Origin: RGIG8748 sp045544515
GTDB lineage: Bacteria > Bacillota > Clostridia > UMGS1810
Reading direction: 5' to 3'
Assembly (NCBI GenBank): GCA_045544515.1
Contig: JAZPZD010000008.1
Coordinates: forward strand, 1 to 64,000
DNA: 64,000 nt
The notes below the pieces were generated by a model, which saw nothing but the letters and a program-made list of their open reading frames with translations, was not told the DNA's origin and searched no databases. The translations under genes and the position numbers were made by a program. Positions 1 to 9,118 of this stretch are shown one piece after another (position 1 is the first letter of the stretch; every line of letters begins with the position of its first letter).

Positions 1-63
1 GTGTCTAAAATACTGGCTTTTGGCATCTATGGCAAAAGCTACATAAATGAAAAAGCTCATTAG
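1..63 (+). CDS. Possible 3' end of an upstream gene (partial)
   Basis: The plus strand is open from base 1 to a TAG at 61-63, giving about 20 residues that end in KSYINEKAH. The stop lies inside the stem of the hairpin at 53-95, as often happens when a bidirectional terminator closes a gene. No family can be recognised from so short a piece, and it may be chance. Confidence 0.25.
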   Translation: MSKILAFGIYGKSYINEKAH

Positions 64-95
64 TAATGATTACAATATTCCTTACTAATGAGCTT
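53..95 (-). terminator. Terminator behind the DNA glycosylase gene
   Basis: Two 14-base arms (53-66 and 82-95) are perfectly complementary around a 15-base loop. On the minus strand the stem is followed by a T-rich run, so it should end the glycosylase transcript. It may work in both directions. Confidence 0.75.
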
Positions 96-105
96 AATTT
101 TCTGG

Positions 106-140
106 TATTCACTTTGCGGTGCGTTCTTTTTCGACAGTCT
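106..140. repeat. 35-bp dispersed repeat, copy 1
   Basis: These 35 bases recur in inverted orientation at 58439-58473 with 33 of 35 identical. This copy begins a few bases past the stop of the glycosylase gene, in its 3' untranslated region. Its core includes GCGGTGCGTTCTTTTTCGA. Confidence 0.7.
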
Positions 141-144
141 GTTT

Positions 145-1017
145 TTATATGTTGCCGCCGTTTTCCCTTGCATAGTAAAACAGATACTGCTGTGCAAAAC
201 CTGCATACTCGCCAAAAAGCTCCTTTGCCTTTTGTTCTATCTGTTTGTTGGTAGCAGTTTCGTCCATATAAAGAGATTGCATTGTACGCTTTACCCATAC
301 ATCTATGGGAAAAGCCTCGCTTTTTTTCCCTGAAAACAAAAGCACGCAGTCTGCCACCTTGGGTCCTACCCCTTTTATCTTCATAAGCTCTGCCTTGGCG
401 TCGGGATACGGGAGAGTTTTTACATAATCCAAGTCAACACATCCGTTTGCAATCTTTTCTACCGCATCAACAATATATCCGGCTCGATATCCCGCTTTTA
501 AAAATCCAAGCTCATCTGCCGTTACACCGGAGAGCTTTTGCACTGTGGGAAATGCGTATAGCTCTTTATCCCCGATTTTTATAGAGTCGCCGTATTTTTC
601 GCAAAGAGAATGAACAATCTTTTTTATCCTCGGTATTTGATTTTGAGTGGATATTATAAAGGATATAAGGCACTCAAATATATCCTGATTCAATATGTGT
701 ATTCCGTATCCGTATTCCATCGCCTTTGACACATATTTATCTTTGGAATACAGCTCTTTTATATATGAATAATCTCTGTTTAAATCAAGATAGTCAAGCC
801 AGATGTTTTTTACATCCTCTTGGTTTGTATTTGATATAGTAAGAATGTCACCGTCAAAAGAAAGGTTTACCGCTCTTGAATGAGCAACACCCGTGTAACT
901 CTTGTCATCGTTTTGAAACCACCTGAAACACTGCCCGCACATAAATGTGTGCGTAAGGTCAAAATGCTCTACTCCTTTTATCTGTGCGGTATTTTCGTTT
1001 ATCATTTGTACTTGCAT
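145..1017 (-). CDS. 8-oxoguanine DNA glycosylase, OGG1 type
   Basis: This is a base-excision repair enzyme that should remove oxidised guanine from DNA and nick the strand as a lyase. The helix-hairpin-helix reads IKGVGPKVADC and carries the expected catalytic lysine (about K220). The catalytic aspartate is in PIDVW (about D239). The stretch STQNQIPRIKKIV matches the OGG1 STNNN-type region. The start is placed at the internal ATG at 1017 because AGGTGAT lies just before it; a 17-residue upstream extension has no ribosome site. At 290 residues it fits the bacterial/clostridial OGG family. It is a single gene, divergent from the argS operon, with its own promoter and terminator. Confidence 0.88.
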   Translation of the reverse strand: MQVQMINENTAQIKGVEHFDLTHTFMCGQCFRWFQNDDKSYTGVAHSRAVNLSFDGDILTISNTNQEDVKNIWLDYLDLNRDYSYIKELYSKDKYVSKAMEYGYGIHILNQDIFECLISFIISTQNQIPRIKKIVHSLCEKYGDSIKIGDKELYAFPTVQKLSGVTADELGFLKAGYRAGYIVDAVEKIANGCVDLDYVKTLPYPDAKAELMKIKGVGPKVADCVLLFSGKKSEAFPIDVWVKRTMQSLYMDETATNKQIEQKAKELFGEYAGFAQQYLFYYARENGGNI

Positions 1018-1033
1018 AATATCACCTGTGTCT

Positions 1034-1062
1034 ATTTTAAAATATATTAATTCATATGTCAA
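1034..1062 (-). promoter_or_regulatory. Sigma-A promoter for the DNA glycosylase
   Basis: On the minus strand there is TTGACA, a 17-base spacer, then TAAAAT, ending 16 bases before the chosen start codon. Confidence 0.7.
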
Positions 1063-1127
1063 CACCATAAAAAAATCAGTATTTTGACATTTTTTTAAAA
1101 ATATGGGTCAAAAGGTAAAAAAATAAT

Positions 1128-1155
1128 TTGAAATTATTTAATTTTGTGGTATACT
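1128..1155 (+). promoter_or_regulatory. Sigma-A promoter for the ywiB-argS-ctpA operon
   Basis: TTGAAA, a 16-base spacer, then TATACT, about 38 bases before the first start codon. The genes behind it are closely spaced and no terminator is seen until 4819. Confidence 0.65.
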
Positions 1156-1192
1156 ATATTATGTATACACAAACAAAAGGGGTAGTTTTTAT

Positions 1193-1621
1193 ATGCCAAG
1201 AAAATTTACGGTAACCATAAAAGGTTTCCAGACATATGTTTCGGATGACGACGACACCAATGTGGAGCTTGTAAGCGAGTGCGAATTCTATAAAGCTGAC
1301 GGGGTTTATTTCTGCGATTACAAAGAATCGGAAATAACCGGTCTTGGCGGAACTGATACATCGATTGAGATAGGCAGTGACTATGTGTCGCTCAACCGCA
1401 CGGGTACAGTTAATTCGCAGATGCTCTTTATGGCGGGAAGGAAAACCTCTTCTTTCTACAGGATGCCTTTTGGCGAGCTCGCAATAGATATACATACAAA
1501 AAGCCTTAATATAGAAATAGACGAAAACGGCGGAAGGCTTTTGGTTGACTACATAATTGATATAAATAACTCTTCATCGAGCCACAATACTTTTGACATA
1601 ACTATCAGGGAGGATAAGTAA
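1193..1621 (+). CDS. DUF1934 family beta-barrel protein (YwiB-like)
   Basis: This 142-residue protein has the look of the DUF1934/YwiB family: short alternating beta strands, no signal peptide, no catalytic motif and an acidic C-terminus. In Bacillus the homologous gene also sits directly before argS. Here its stop is only one base from the argS start, so the two are translationally linked. An AGGGG ribosome site precedes the ATG. The family is predicted to have a calycin-like barrel that may bind a small ligand, but its function is unknown. The family call rests on gene order plus overall sequence character. Confidence 0.75.
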   Translation: MPRKFTVTIKGFQTYVSDDDDTNVELVSECEFYKADGVYFCDYKESEITGLGGTDTSIEIGSDYVSLNRTGTVNSQMLFMAGRKTSSFYRMPFGELAIDIHTKSLNIEIDENGGRLLVDYIIDINNSSSSHNTFDITIREDK

Positions 1622-1622
1622 A

Positions 1623-3329
1623 ATGAACGACATCATTAAACACATAAAAGACCAGATCGGAGCAATTACAAAAGATGCTCTCATCAACATGGAAATATCG
1701 GGCAAAGATTCCGAAGAATTTAAAAAAGCCCTTGAAGATGAAATCGAAATAGAAATACCAAAGGAAAAAGCTCACGGAGATTTTTCTGTGAATACTGCAA
1801 TGAAGCTCACCAAGGTTTTGAAAACTTCTCCGCAAAACATTGCAAAAGCACTTACCGAAAGTATGAATTTTGATGGAACATATGTAGAAAAATGTTGCAT
1901 TGCAGGTCCCGGATTTATTAACTTCTATTTAAAATCCGACTGGCTCTATGACGGTCTTAAGCTCATAGACAAGCTCGGTGACGACTTTGGAAGAATAGAC
2001 ATCGGCAAAGGCAAAAAGGTTATGGTGGAATTTGTAAGTGCAAACCCCACCGGCCCTATGCATATGGGTAATGCCAGAGGCGGAGCTCTCGGTGACGGAA
2101 TAGCAAGCGTTTTGGAGCATGCAGGCTACGATGTAACAAGAGAATTCTATATAAACGATGCGGGTGCACAGATAGAAAAGTTTGGCAAATCCCTGGAGGC
2201 AAGATATCTGCAGATTTTTAAAGGCGAAGATGCCATTGCCTTCCCCGAAGACGGATATCAGGGTAATGATATCAAGGTTCACGCCAAAAATTATGCAGAT
2301 TTAAACGGCGATATACTCGTAGATGTTTCTTCCGAGGACAGAAAAAAAGCACTTGTAGACTATGCCCTCCCAATAAATATTGCTAACCTCAAAAAAGACC
2401 TGGAGAAATACAGAATTTATTATGATGTGTGGTTCAAAGAAAGCTCCATCCACGCAAACGGCGAAGTGGCACAGACTATTGAACTTCTTAAAAAGAGCGG
2501 TCTTACCTACGAAATGGACGGTGCTCTGTGGCTTAAGACTACAGAATTCGGCAGTGAAAAGGACGAGGTATTAATTCGTGCAAATGGTATTCCCACATAC
2601 TTTGCGGTGGATATTGCATACCACAGAAACAAGTTTGAAATGCGTGGCTTTGACAAGGTTATAAACATCTGGGGTGCTGACCATCACGGCCATGTAGCAA
2701 GGATGGAAGGTGCAATGGATGCCATAGGCTGCGACAGCAAAAAGCTCAAAGTTGTTATAATGCAGCTTGTCCGCCTTATTAAAGACGGTGACATCGCAAG
2801 AATGTCCAAGAGAACAGGCGAAATGATTACACTAAATGACTTAATTGACGAAATCGGTGTTGATGCGGCAAGATTTTTCTTCAATCTCCGTCAGGCAGCG
2901 AGCCACTTGGAATTTGATATGGATTTGGCTGTTGCACAAAACAACGACAACCCCGTATTTTATGTACAGTATGCACATGCAAGAATTTGCTCAATCTTAA
3001 GAAACCTTGCAGAAGAAAACATCAATCTGGAAAAGATAGAAAATGTAGACCTTACACTACTTAACACCAAAGAGGAAATCGAGCTTATAACAAAATTAAA
3101 CTCCTTCCCACAGGAAATAGAAGCAAGTGCAAATGCACTAGAACCGAGCAAGCTCACAAGATACCTGCTCGACTTATCGGCTCTGTTCCACTCTTTCTAC
3201 AACAGTTGCAGAGTTAAGGGCGAAGACGAAAAGCTTATGCAAGCAAGAATGACACTTATATCACTTACAAAGGCAGTTATCAAGAACACTATGTCTATAC
3301 TTAAAATCAATGCCCCCGAAAAAATGTAA
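1623..3329 (+). CDS. argS: Arginyl-tRNA synthetase
   Basis: This class I enzyme charges tRNA-Arg with arginine in the cytoplasm, using ATP. The 568-residue protein has the N-terminal additional domain with GDFSVNTAMKL, the HIGH-type motif as HMGN at residues 147-150 (in NPTGPMHMGNARGG), the KMSKS-equivalent MSKRTG near residue 393, and a C-terminal DALR anticodon-binding region with YAHARICSI. The length is normal for bacterial ArgS. It is the second gene of an operon, one base after ywiB and 14 bases before the protease gene. The start is ATG with an AGGGAGG ribosome site inside the end of ywiB. Confidence 0.97.
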   Translation: MNDIIKHIKDQIGAITKDALINMEISGKDSEEFKKALEDEIEIEIPKEKAHGDFSVNTAMKLTKVLKTSPQNIAKALTESMNFDGTYVEKCCIAGPGFINFYLKSDWLYDGLKLIDKLGDDFGRIDIGKGKKVMVEFVSANPTGPMHMGNARGGALGDGIASVLEHAGYDVTREFYINDAGAQIEKFGKSLEARYLQIFKGEDAIAFPEDGYQGNDIKVHAKNYADLNGDILVDVSSEDRKKALVDYALPINIANLKKDLEKYRIYYDVWFKESSIHANGEVAQTIELLKKSGLTYEMDGALWLKTTEFGSEKDEVLIRANGIPTYFAVDIAYHRNKFEMRGFDKVINIWGADHHGHVARMEGAMDAIGCDSKKLKVVIMQLVRLIKDGDIARMSKRTGEMITLNDLIDEIGVDAARFFFNLRQAASHLEFDMDLAVAQNNDNPVFYVQYAHARICSILRNLAEENINLEKIENVDLTLLNTKEEIELITKLNSFPQEIEASANALEPSKLTRYLLDLSALFHSFYNSCRVKGEDEKLMQARMTLISLTKAVIKNTMSILKINAPEKM

Positions 3330-3343
3330 AAGGATGTGTCAAT

Positions 3344-4813
3344 ATGAAAAAAACAAGAATAATTGCACTTGTTCTTTGCGTGTTTCTTGCAATATCTTTT
3401 ATAGGTGTATCGGCTGATACAAGCGAAATTGCAAAAGCACCGCTTATAACAAGCGGCGACTCTGCAAAAAAGCTCATTGAACAAAGTGCAAACCTCATAC
3501 TTTTAAAGTACAAATTTGATATAACCAGAGAACAGCTTTACGAAAACACACTTATGGCACTTTTGGAAAATCATCCCGAACTACTCGAAGAAGCATACGA
3601 AGCTATATTTTCCGGACTTGACGAACATTCCGAGTACTACACAGAAGAAGAATTTAAACACTTTTTGGAAAATATGAGAGGAGAATTTGCTGGAATCGGC
3701 GTAATAATCTCACAGATACCCGACGGACTTCTGGTTTCGGGAATAACAGATAATTCCTCAGCAGACCAGGCAGGAATTAAAAAGGGCGATATCATAACAA
3801 CCGTAGACGGAGTAGCTATATCCGGTATGCCGTTGGAAGAGGCACGCTCCTATGTAATAGGTAAAGAAGGCACCTATGTCAAAATAGGTGTCAAAAGAAA
3901 CGGTCAGTATATTGAATATACCGTAATTAGAAAAAAGGTTGTTGTTGAGCCCGGCAGCTACGAAATTATCGATGCAAATATCGGTTACATAGTACTGGAC
4001 TCCTTTGATGCGTCCGCACCTATCCTTGTCGAAAATGCATTAAACGAATTTGACAGACACGGCATAAAGAAGATAATATTTGACCTTCGATACAACCCCG
4101 GCGGTTCGGTTGACGCATTTTCAAAAATATGCCAGAGGCTTATCCCCAAGGGTCCCACTATTCACTTTGAATTCAAAAATAAGTCACAGGATTTTGCTAT
4201 GTATTCCAGTTGTCAAAATCCCAAATATTCACTTATTGTCCTTGCAAATGAATACAGTGCAAGTGCCGCAGAGGCATTTTGCGGTGCTGTTCAGGACAGC
4301 GGTGTAGGAATAGTGGTGGGTACCAAGACCTATGGAAAAGGCACAATGCAAAACCTTACAAGCTTTCGTATAGGCGGTGGTATCAAGCTTACCGAGGCAG
4401 AATATCTTACAAGGAACAAACGCCACATAAACGGTATAGGAATAGAGCCCAATTATTACGAAGACGACAGCATAATACGGATGAGAAAAGCAGGCTTTAG
4501 TGACCTTGACTTTGGCACACACTTAAAGCTTGGCGACGAAAACGAGCTTGTGCTGGCACTTAATCAAAGACTTTATGCTATGGGCTATGATGTGGGGGTT
4601 CCATCAAAGAAATTCACCGAAAAAACCGATGTTGCTGTTAGGCGTTTTCAGGCAGCAAACGAAATGGAAATGACGGGAATCTGCGATGTTGAAACCCAGC
4701 TAAAGATAGAAGCAATTATGCAAACTCTCGAATTTTCGGACAATCAGATTTTTAAAACTGCACTTGATTTGTTCAGAAAAGGAACTTATAAAAAATACAT
4801 TAAAAAATATTGA
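3344..4813 (+). CDS. Carboxy-terminal processing protease, S41 family, with PDZ and peptidoglycan-binding domains
   Basis: This exported serine protease should cleave proteins near their C-termini at the cell surface. Residues 1-24 form a signal peptide. A PDZ domain follows at about 110-195 (GIGVIISQIPDGLLVSGI). The S41 catalytic domain is at about 200-380, with the Ser-Lys dyad at S307 (YSASAAE) and K332 (TYGKGTMQ). Residues 400-470 look like a PG_binding_1 domain (LALNQRLYAMGYDVGVP, AVRRFQAANEM). At 489 residues it resembles CtpA/CtpB of Bacillus. It lies 14 bases after argS, and a strong terminator follows, so it closes this operon. Confidence 0.93.
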   Translation: MKKTRIIALVLCVFLAISFIGVSADTSEIAKAPLITSGDSAKKLIEQSANLILLKYKFDITREQLYENTLMALLENHPELLEEAYEAIFSGLDEHSEYYTEEEFKHFLENMRGEFAGIGVIISQIPDGLLVSGITDNSSADQAGIKKGDIITTVDGVAISGMPLEEARSYVIGKEGTYVKIGVKRNGQYIEYTVIRKKVVVEPGSYEIIDANIGYIVLDSFDASAPILVENALNEFDRHGIKKIIFDLRYNPGGSVDAFSKICQRLIPKGPTIHFEFKNKSQDFAMYSSCQNPKYSLIVLANEYSASAAEAFCGAVQDSGVGIVVGTKTYGKGTMQNLTSFRIGGGIKLTEAEYLTRNKRHINGIGIEPNYYEDDSIIRMRKAGFSDLDFGTHLKLGDENELVLALNQRLYAMGYDVGVPSKKFTEKTDVAVRRFQAANEMEMTGICDVETQLKIEAIMQTLEFSDNQIFKTALDLFRKGTYKKYIKKY

Positions 4814-4818
4814 TTTAC

Positions 4819-4856
4819 ATTCGGTGCAAACATTAGCTTTGCACCGAATTTTTTTA
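4819..4856 (+). terminator. Intrinsic terminator after the protease gene
   Basis: A perfect 12-base stem (4819-4830 with 4838-4849) with a 7-base loop is followed directly by a run of T. Confidence 0.9.
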
Positions 4857-4963
4857 AATACATTTACAATTCGCTTAAGATATTATACAATACTTAAAAA
4901 TGTATTTTTTGGTTTTATTTTGCATTTATATATAATATTATGCAATTTCGGGGAGGTGTTTTT

Positions 4964-5803
4964 GTGACAGAACACAAGGTGAATTATATGTTTGACATAA
5001 GCTCTATGTACTCGTGCTTTGAGCCAACATACAAAGACGACTTTTACTATCCTGGTGAGAGCCACAATTTTTGGTAAATGGTGTATGTAATAGACGGAAA
5101 TGTAGGTATTTCTGCAGACGAGAGAGTTTACGCACTAAAAGAAAACGATATCATATTCCACAAAACTATGGAATACCACAAGCTGTGGACACCGGTGGGC
5201 AAAAAGTCGCATCTTTTTATATGCTCTTTTTCTGCATCGGGAAATGCCGAAAAAGAACTCGAAAACGGTGTATTCAGACACAACTATGAGCAAAAAAATG
5301 AGCTAATGACCCTTATAGAATATATCCGTATGGAAAACTCCTCCCTGCCCCGCACAAACAAGCGAAATCTTGAACCATGGGACAAATCGCCGTATTTTTC
5401 TGCAATAGTTGCAAAAAGGCTTGAGCTTATTATAATGATGATTATTGAAAACAGCAAAAAGGTCAGACCTGTACAAAATAACAAAGATGTATCCTTGTAC
5501 AACTCAATAATAAAAATGCTCGACAAAAACATATCCGGGCAAGTTTCTGTTCCGGATATTGCAAAAAAATTCTCCATAAGTGTATCCAAGTTAAATAAGC
5601 TTTTTGCCTCATATGCGGGTTGCGGCGTGCATACATATCATATAAAAATGAAAATTCAAAAAGCCGTAAAGCTCCTTTCAGACGGCGTTCCTGCCAATGT
5701 AATCAGCGATATGCTTGGTTTTAACAATCCGAACTACTTTAGCCTTACATTTAAAAGAGAAACCGGATTTTCTCCGCTGAATTACAAAAAGCGTTTTATG
5801 TAG
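4964..5803 (+). pseudogene. AraC-family transcription regulator interrupted by an in-frame stop
   Basis: A GTG at 4964 behind GGGGAGG opens a frame reading MTEHKVNYMFDISSMYS. It meets a TAA at 5075-5077 and then continues in the same frame from an ATG at 5078 for 241 codons. Without the stop the protein would be about 279 residues: a cupin sensor domain (GESHNFW, stop, MVYVIDGNVG; KENDIIFHKTMEYHKLW), a linker, and two C-terminal helix-turn-helix units ending with MLGFNNPNYFSLTFKRETG, the AraC signature. Related regulators typically have glutamate at the stop position, one base change away. Because TAA is followed at once by ATG, restart is possible and could give a sensor-truncated protein. 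Target genes cannot be inferred. Confidence 0.8.
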
Positions 5804-5858
5804 TCATACAAAAAATGTCAAATTTGGCACAACAGACAGCATTTTTTGAAATTTTTTG

Positions 5859-5887
5859 TTGCATTTCTTTCAAAATAATGCTATAAT
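5859..5887 (+). promoter_or_regulatory. Sigma-A promoter for gdhA
   Basis: TTGCAT, a 17-base spacer, then TATAAT. The roughly 110-base leader that follows contains a weak 6-bp hairpin (CTCTTA at 5932-5937 pairing with TAAGAG at 5951-5956), for which no regulatory role is evident. Confidence 0.75.
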
Positions 5888-6006
5888 TACATTTATATTA
5901 ATCTCTTGCATATTTTTATGCAGGGTAAAAGCTCTTACCTATATCCGCGATAAGAGTCAGACAAAATTCTATGCCGAATGCGGATACGGCAGATTGGAGT
6001 ATTTTT

Positions 6007-7350
6007 ATGACATATGTAGAAAGAGTTCTTGACGACCTCAAGAAGAAAAATCCGGAACAGCCGGAATTTATTCAGGCAGCTACAGAAGTATTACTCAGCA
6101 TCGCACCTGTAATCGAACAGCATCCCGAATACGAAAAAGCAGCTTTGCTTGAAAGAATTGTAGAACCCGAAAGACAGATAATGTTCAGAGTTCCCTGGGT
6201 TGACGACAACGGCAAGGTACAGGTAAACAGAGGTTTCAGAGTACAGTTTAACAGTGCTATAGGACCTTACAAGGGCGGACTTAGATTTGCTCCCAATGTA
6301 TACCTCGGTATCATCAAATTCTTGGGATTTGAACAGATATTCAAAAACAGCTTGACAGGTCTTCCCATCGGCGGCGGCAAGGGCGGTGCAGACTTTGACC
6401 CCACAGGCAAATCCGACGGCGAAATTATGAGATTCTGCCAGTCATTTATGACAGAATTATACAGACACATCGGTGCAGAAACTGATGTTCCCGCAGGTGA
6501 CCTCGGTGTAGGTGCAAGAGAAATCGGATATATGTTCGGTCAGTACAAGAGACTTAAGAATGTATACGAAGGCGTTCTCACAGGTAAAGGTCTCTCCTAC
6601 GGCGGTCTTAGCGGAAGAACAGAAGCTACAGGCTATGGTATAGTATTCTACGCAAGAGAAATGCTCAAGCACTTTGGCGAAGAGTTAAAGGGTAAGGAAG
6701 TTGTCGTATCCGGATTTGGTAATGTTTCCTGGGGTACTGTAAGAAAGCTCAATCAGCTCGGTGCCAAGGTTATAACTATCTCCGGTCCCGACGGATACAT
6801 ATACGATCCCGATGGTGTAACTGCAGGCGAAAAGGAAGACTTCCTTCTTGAACTCAGAGCATCCGGCAAAAACATCTGCTCACCTTATGCAGAAAAGTTC
6901 CCTGGTGCTAAATTCTTCCCCGGCGAAAAGCCCTGGGGTGTTAAGGCAGACCTCTATATTCCTTGTGCTACACAAAACGAAATCACTATGAAAGAAGCAG
7001 AAGTTATGGTTAAAAACGGCTGCAAGTTCCTTTGCGAAGGTTCTAATATGCCTACAACCAACGAAGCTATGGCATACCTCCAGGAAAACGGCGTTGTTTT
7101 AGGCCCCTCCAAAGCTGCAAACGCAGGCGGTGTTGCTTGCTCTTGTATCGAAATGGGTCAGAACGCAGGTCACACAGTATTCTCTCCCGACCAGGTATAT
7201 GCACAGCTTGAAAACATCATGGTTAACATCCACGATTCTTCTGCTGCAGCTTCCGAAAAGTTTGGTTTCGGATACAACCTTGTTGCAGGTGCTAACATTG
7301 CAGGCTTCATCAAGATTGCAGAAGCTATGATGGCTCAGGGTATTTGCTAA
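6007..7350 (+). CDS. gdhA: Glutamate dehydrogenase, hexameric, probably NADP-dependent
   Basis: The enzyme interconverts glutamate with 2-oxoglutarate and ammonia, linking carbon and nitrogen metabolism. The glutamate-site motif PIGGGKGGADFDP includes the catalytic lysine, the nucleotide fold has VSGFGNVSWG, and the C-terminal half has the usual GPSKAANAGGVACS. The start is set at the ATG at 6007, which has TTGGAG eight bases upstream; that gives 447 residues, the normal length for the hexameric small enzyme. An earlier in-frame ATG at 5971 lacks a ribosome site. The gene stands alone between its own promoter and terminator. Codon use is more biased than in its neighbours, which suggests high expression. 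Confidence 0.96.
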   Translation: MTYVERVLDDLKKKNPEQPEFIQAATEVLLSIAPVIEQHPEYEKAALLERIVEPERQIMFRVPWVDDNGKVQVNRGFRVQFNSAIGPYKGGLRFAPNVYLGIIKFLGFEQIFKNSLTGLPIGGGKGGADFDPTGKSDGEIMRFCQSFMTELYRHIGAETDVPAGDLGVGAREIGYMFGQYKRLKNVYEGVLTGKGLSYGGLSGRTEATGYGIVFYAREMLKHFGEELKGKEVVVSGFGNVSWGTVRKLNQLGAKVITISGPDGYIYDPDGVTAGEKEDFLLELRASGKNICSPYAEKFPGAKFFPGEKPWGVKADLYIPCATQNEITMKEAEVMVKNGCKFLCEGSNMPTTNEAMAYLQENGVVLGPSKAANAGGVACSCIEMGQNAGHTVFSPDQVYAQLENIMVNIHDSSAAASEKFGFGYNLVAGANIAGFIKIAEAMMAQGIC

Positions 7351-7369
7351 TTTAATAAATCTATAACTT

Positions 7370-7400
7370 AAAGATGCCGATTTTTGTCGGCATCTTTTTT
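7370..7400 (+). terminator. Intrinsic terminator after gdhA
   Basis: An 11-base perfect stem (7370-7380 with 7387-7397) is followed by a T run. Confidence 0.9.
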
Positions 7401-7441
7401 GTTTGTTTACAATTTATTTACTCTTTCCTCACAAGTTTTTC

Positions 7442-7470
7442 TTGCTTTTTTGTGCACCTTGTGTTATAAT
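7442..7470 (+). promoter_or_regulatory. Sigma-A promoter for the M23 peptidase gene
   Basis: TTGCTT, a 17-base spacer, then TATAAT, about 105 bases before the start codon. Confidence 0.65.
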
Positions 7471-7575
7471 ATTTAACTGTGTTGCGTATTTTTAAGGTCG
7501 ATATCAGTTTCGAAACACACATCATTTTAAGTAAAACTTATAGAACTAAATAAAGACAAACCATGAGGTGACAAA

Positions 7576-8928
7576 ATGATATCAAGAGAAAAATTGGCTT
7601 GTTTTTGCCAATGGCTCAAGAAAAAATCATTCGTTATATGCTGTGGTATTGCTCCGGTAATTCTTCTATCTGCTTTATTGATAACAAGTGATTTTGGCTG
7701 TAATGTAATAGTAGACGGCAAGATAATAGGTACTGCCCCATCGGAAAAGTATGTACTTAACCTTGTAGACAGTATAAACGAAGAACTCGCACCGTATCTT
7801 GGCGGAAGCGATGCAATAACGGTAAGACCTATAACTACTCCCAAGCTCGTTGTAGGCAAGAACTTTTCTTCAAGCCACGAATTGGGCGAGGCACTCAAAC
7901 AAACCTGCCCTCTTTTGGAAAAAGCATATTCCGTAAAATCGGGCGACAAAACAGTAGTAGCTTTTTCTACCAAAGAAGAAAGGCAAAAACTCTATAACCA
8001 ATTTATTAAAAAAATGACAAACGGCAGCAAGTCATATGAGATTTTGGACAACATAAGCTTTAAGTATGAACTTGTTCCGTATGGTCTTATAAAATCCGGC
8101 GATGCTGCATCAAAGATGCTCGAGCGAACATATAAATTCTCTGATGAAATAAGCATCAATAAAAATTGTGATATTGATGACATACTTACATCCTACGCAA
8201 TATGCGAAGATGATTTTAAAGAGCAGAACCCCGGATTTAAAGAAGGCAAAACAAAAAAAGTAAAAATAACATCAAATATCCCCTATATACGCGTTCTGTC
8301 CAAAAAAAGCCGTATAGAAAACACAGTAATAAGACACACTGTAAAATATGAGATGGACGCCGATATGTACAAGGGCGAAAGCGAAATTAAATCTGACGGC
8401 GAAGACGGTATCAAAAAAGCATACAAGACAAAATACTCATTAAACGGCATTTTGCTCTATGACAGTCTTGACAAAGAAGAAATTACCGAGCCGTGTACCC
8501 AGGTAATCCTCATTGGCGGAAAAGAGCAACCAAAAGGAAAATCAACTGGAAGTATTTCAAAGCCCTGCAACGGCAATCTCTCGTCGCGATTTGGCACAAG
8601 AGGTTCCAGACAGCACCGAGGTATTGACATAACAGGAAAGGAAGACACCCCCATTTATGCCGCAGACGGCGGAACGGTGACCTATGCCGGTTGGGATAAC
8701 AGTGGTTATGGAAATGTAATAAAGATTGACCATAAAAACGGATATACTTCGCTTTATGCTCATTGCAACGGTCTTTATGTTAAAGAGGGCGACTCTGTAG
8801 CCAAGGGCGACATTATTGCTGGACTTGGCAATACAGGAAGAAGTACAGGTCCTCACCTGCACTTTGAAGTATACAACACAAAAACGAGAGTTGCTGTAAA
8901 CCCTTTGAATTTCTTTAGTATGCAATAA
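7576..8928 (+). CDS. Membrane-anchored M23 family peptidoglycan endopeptidase with a G5-like region
   Basis: This is a zinc peptidase expected to cut peptide cross-links in the cell wall from the outer face of the membrane. A hydrophobic segment at about residues 20-38 is a signal anchor. A middle region resembles a poor LysM (CDIDDILTSYAICEDDFKEQ) followed by a G5-type module. The M23 domain is C-terminal, with zinc-site motifs HRGIDI and HLHFEV and the conserved GNTGRSTGPH. At 450 residues it matches clostridial cell-wall DD-peptidases involved in growth or sporulation. A GAGGTG ribosome site precedes the ATG. It has its own promoter and no operon partner. Confidence 0.9.
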   Translation: MISREKLACFCQWLKKKSFVICCGIAPVILLSALLITSDFGCNVIVDGKIIGTAPSEKYVLNLVDSINEELAPYLGGSDAITVRPITTPKLVVGKNFSSSHELGEALKQTCPLLEKAYSVKSGDKTVVAFSTKEERQKLYNQFIKKMTNGSKSYEILDNISFKYELVPYGLIKSGDAASKMLERTYKFSDEISINKNCDIDDILTSYAICEDDFKEQNPGFKEGKTKKVKITSNIPYIRVLSKKSRIENTVIRHTVKYEMDADMYKGESEIKSDGEDGIKKAYKTKYSLNGILLYDSLDKEEITEPCTQVILIGGKEQPKGKSTGSISKPCNGNLSSRFGTRGSRQHRGIDITGKEDTPIYAADGGTVTYAGWDNSGYGNVIKIDHKNGYTSLYAHCNGLYVKEGDSVAKGDIIAGLGNTGRSTGPHLHFEVYNTKTRVAVNPLNFFSMQ

Positions 8929-8958
8929 TAAATATATCGATATTTTTTGAAAAAAGTA

Positions 8959-8987
8959 TTGACTATTATGTAAAAAACTGTTATAAT
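8959..8987 (+). promoter_or_regulatory. Promoter for tRNA-Ser
   Basis: TTGACT, a 17-base spacer, then TATAAT, 34 bases before the mature tRNA. Confidence 0.75.
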
Positions 8988-9020
8988 GTTCAAGTCGGTT
9001 TAAGTGCCGGCTTGATATAC

Positions 9021-9112
9021 GGAGATGTATCGAAGTGGTCATAACGAGCACGATTGGAAATCGTGTTGCCGTGATGAGCGGCACGTGGGTTCAAATCCCA
9101 CCATCTCCGCCA
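9021..9112 (+). tRNA. tRNA-Ser(GGA)
   Basis: The acceptor arms GGAGATG and CATCTCC pair. The anticodon loop TTGGAAA gives anticodon GGA (codons UCC/UCU). There is a long variable arm, as in serine tRNAs, and the TTCAAAT T-loop. The 3' CCA is encoded. The 3' end is the prophage attachment site, and integration leaves the tRNA sequence intact. Confidence 0.97.
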
Positions 9113-9115
9113 GAA
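9089..9115. other. attL core (27 bp)
   Basis: Bases 9089-9115 cover the T-arm, acceptor 3' strand and CCA of tRNA-Ser plus three bases. The same 27 bases recur at 48671-48697. The sequences diverge directly outside this stretch. Confidence 0.93.
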
Positions 9116-9118
9116 TAA

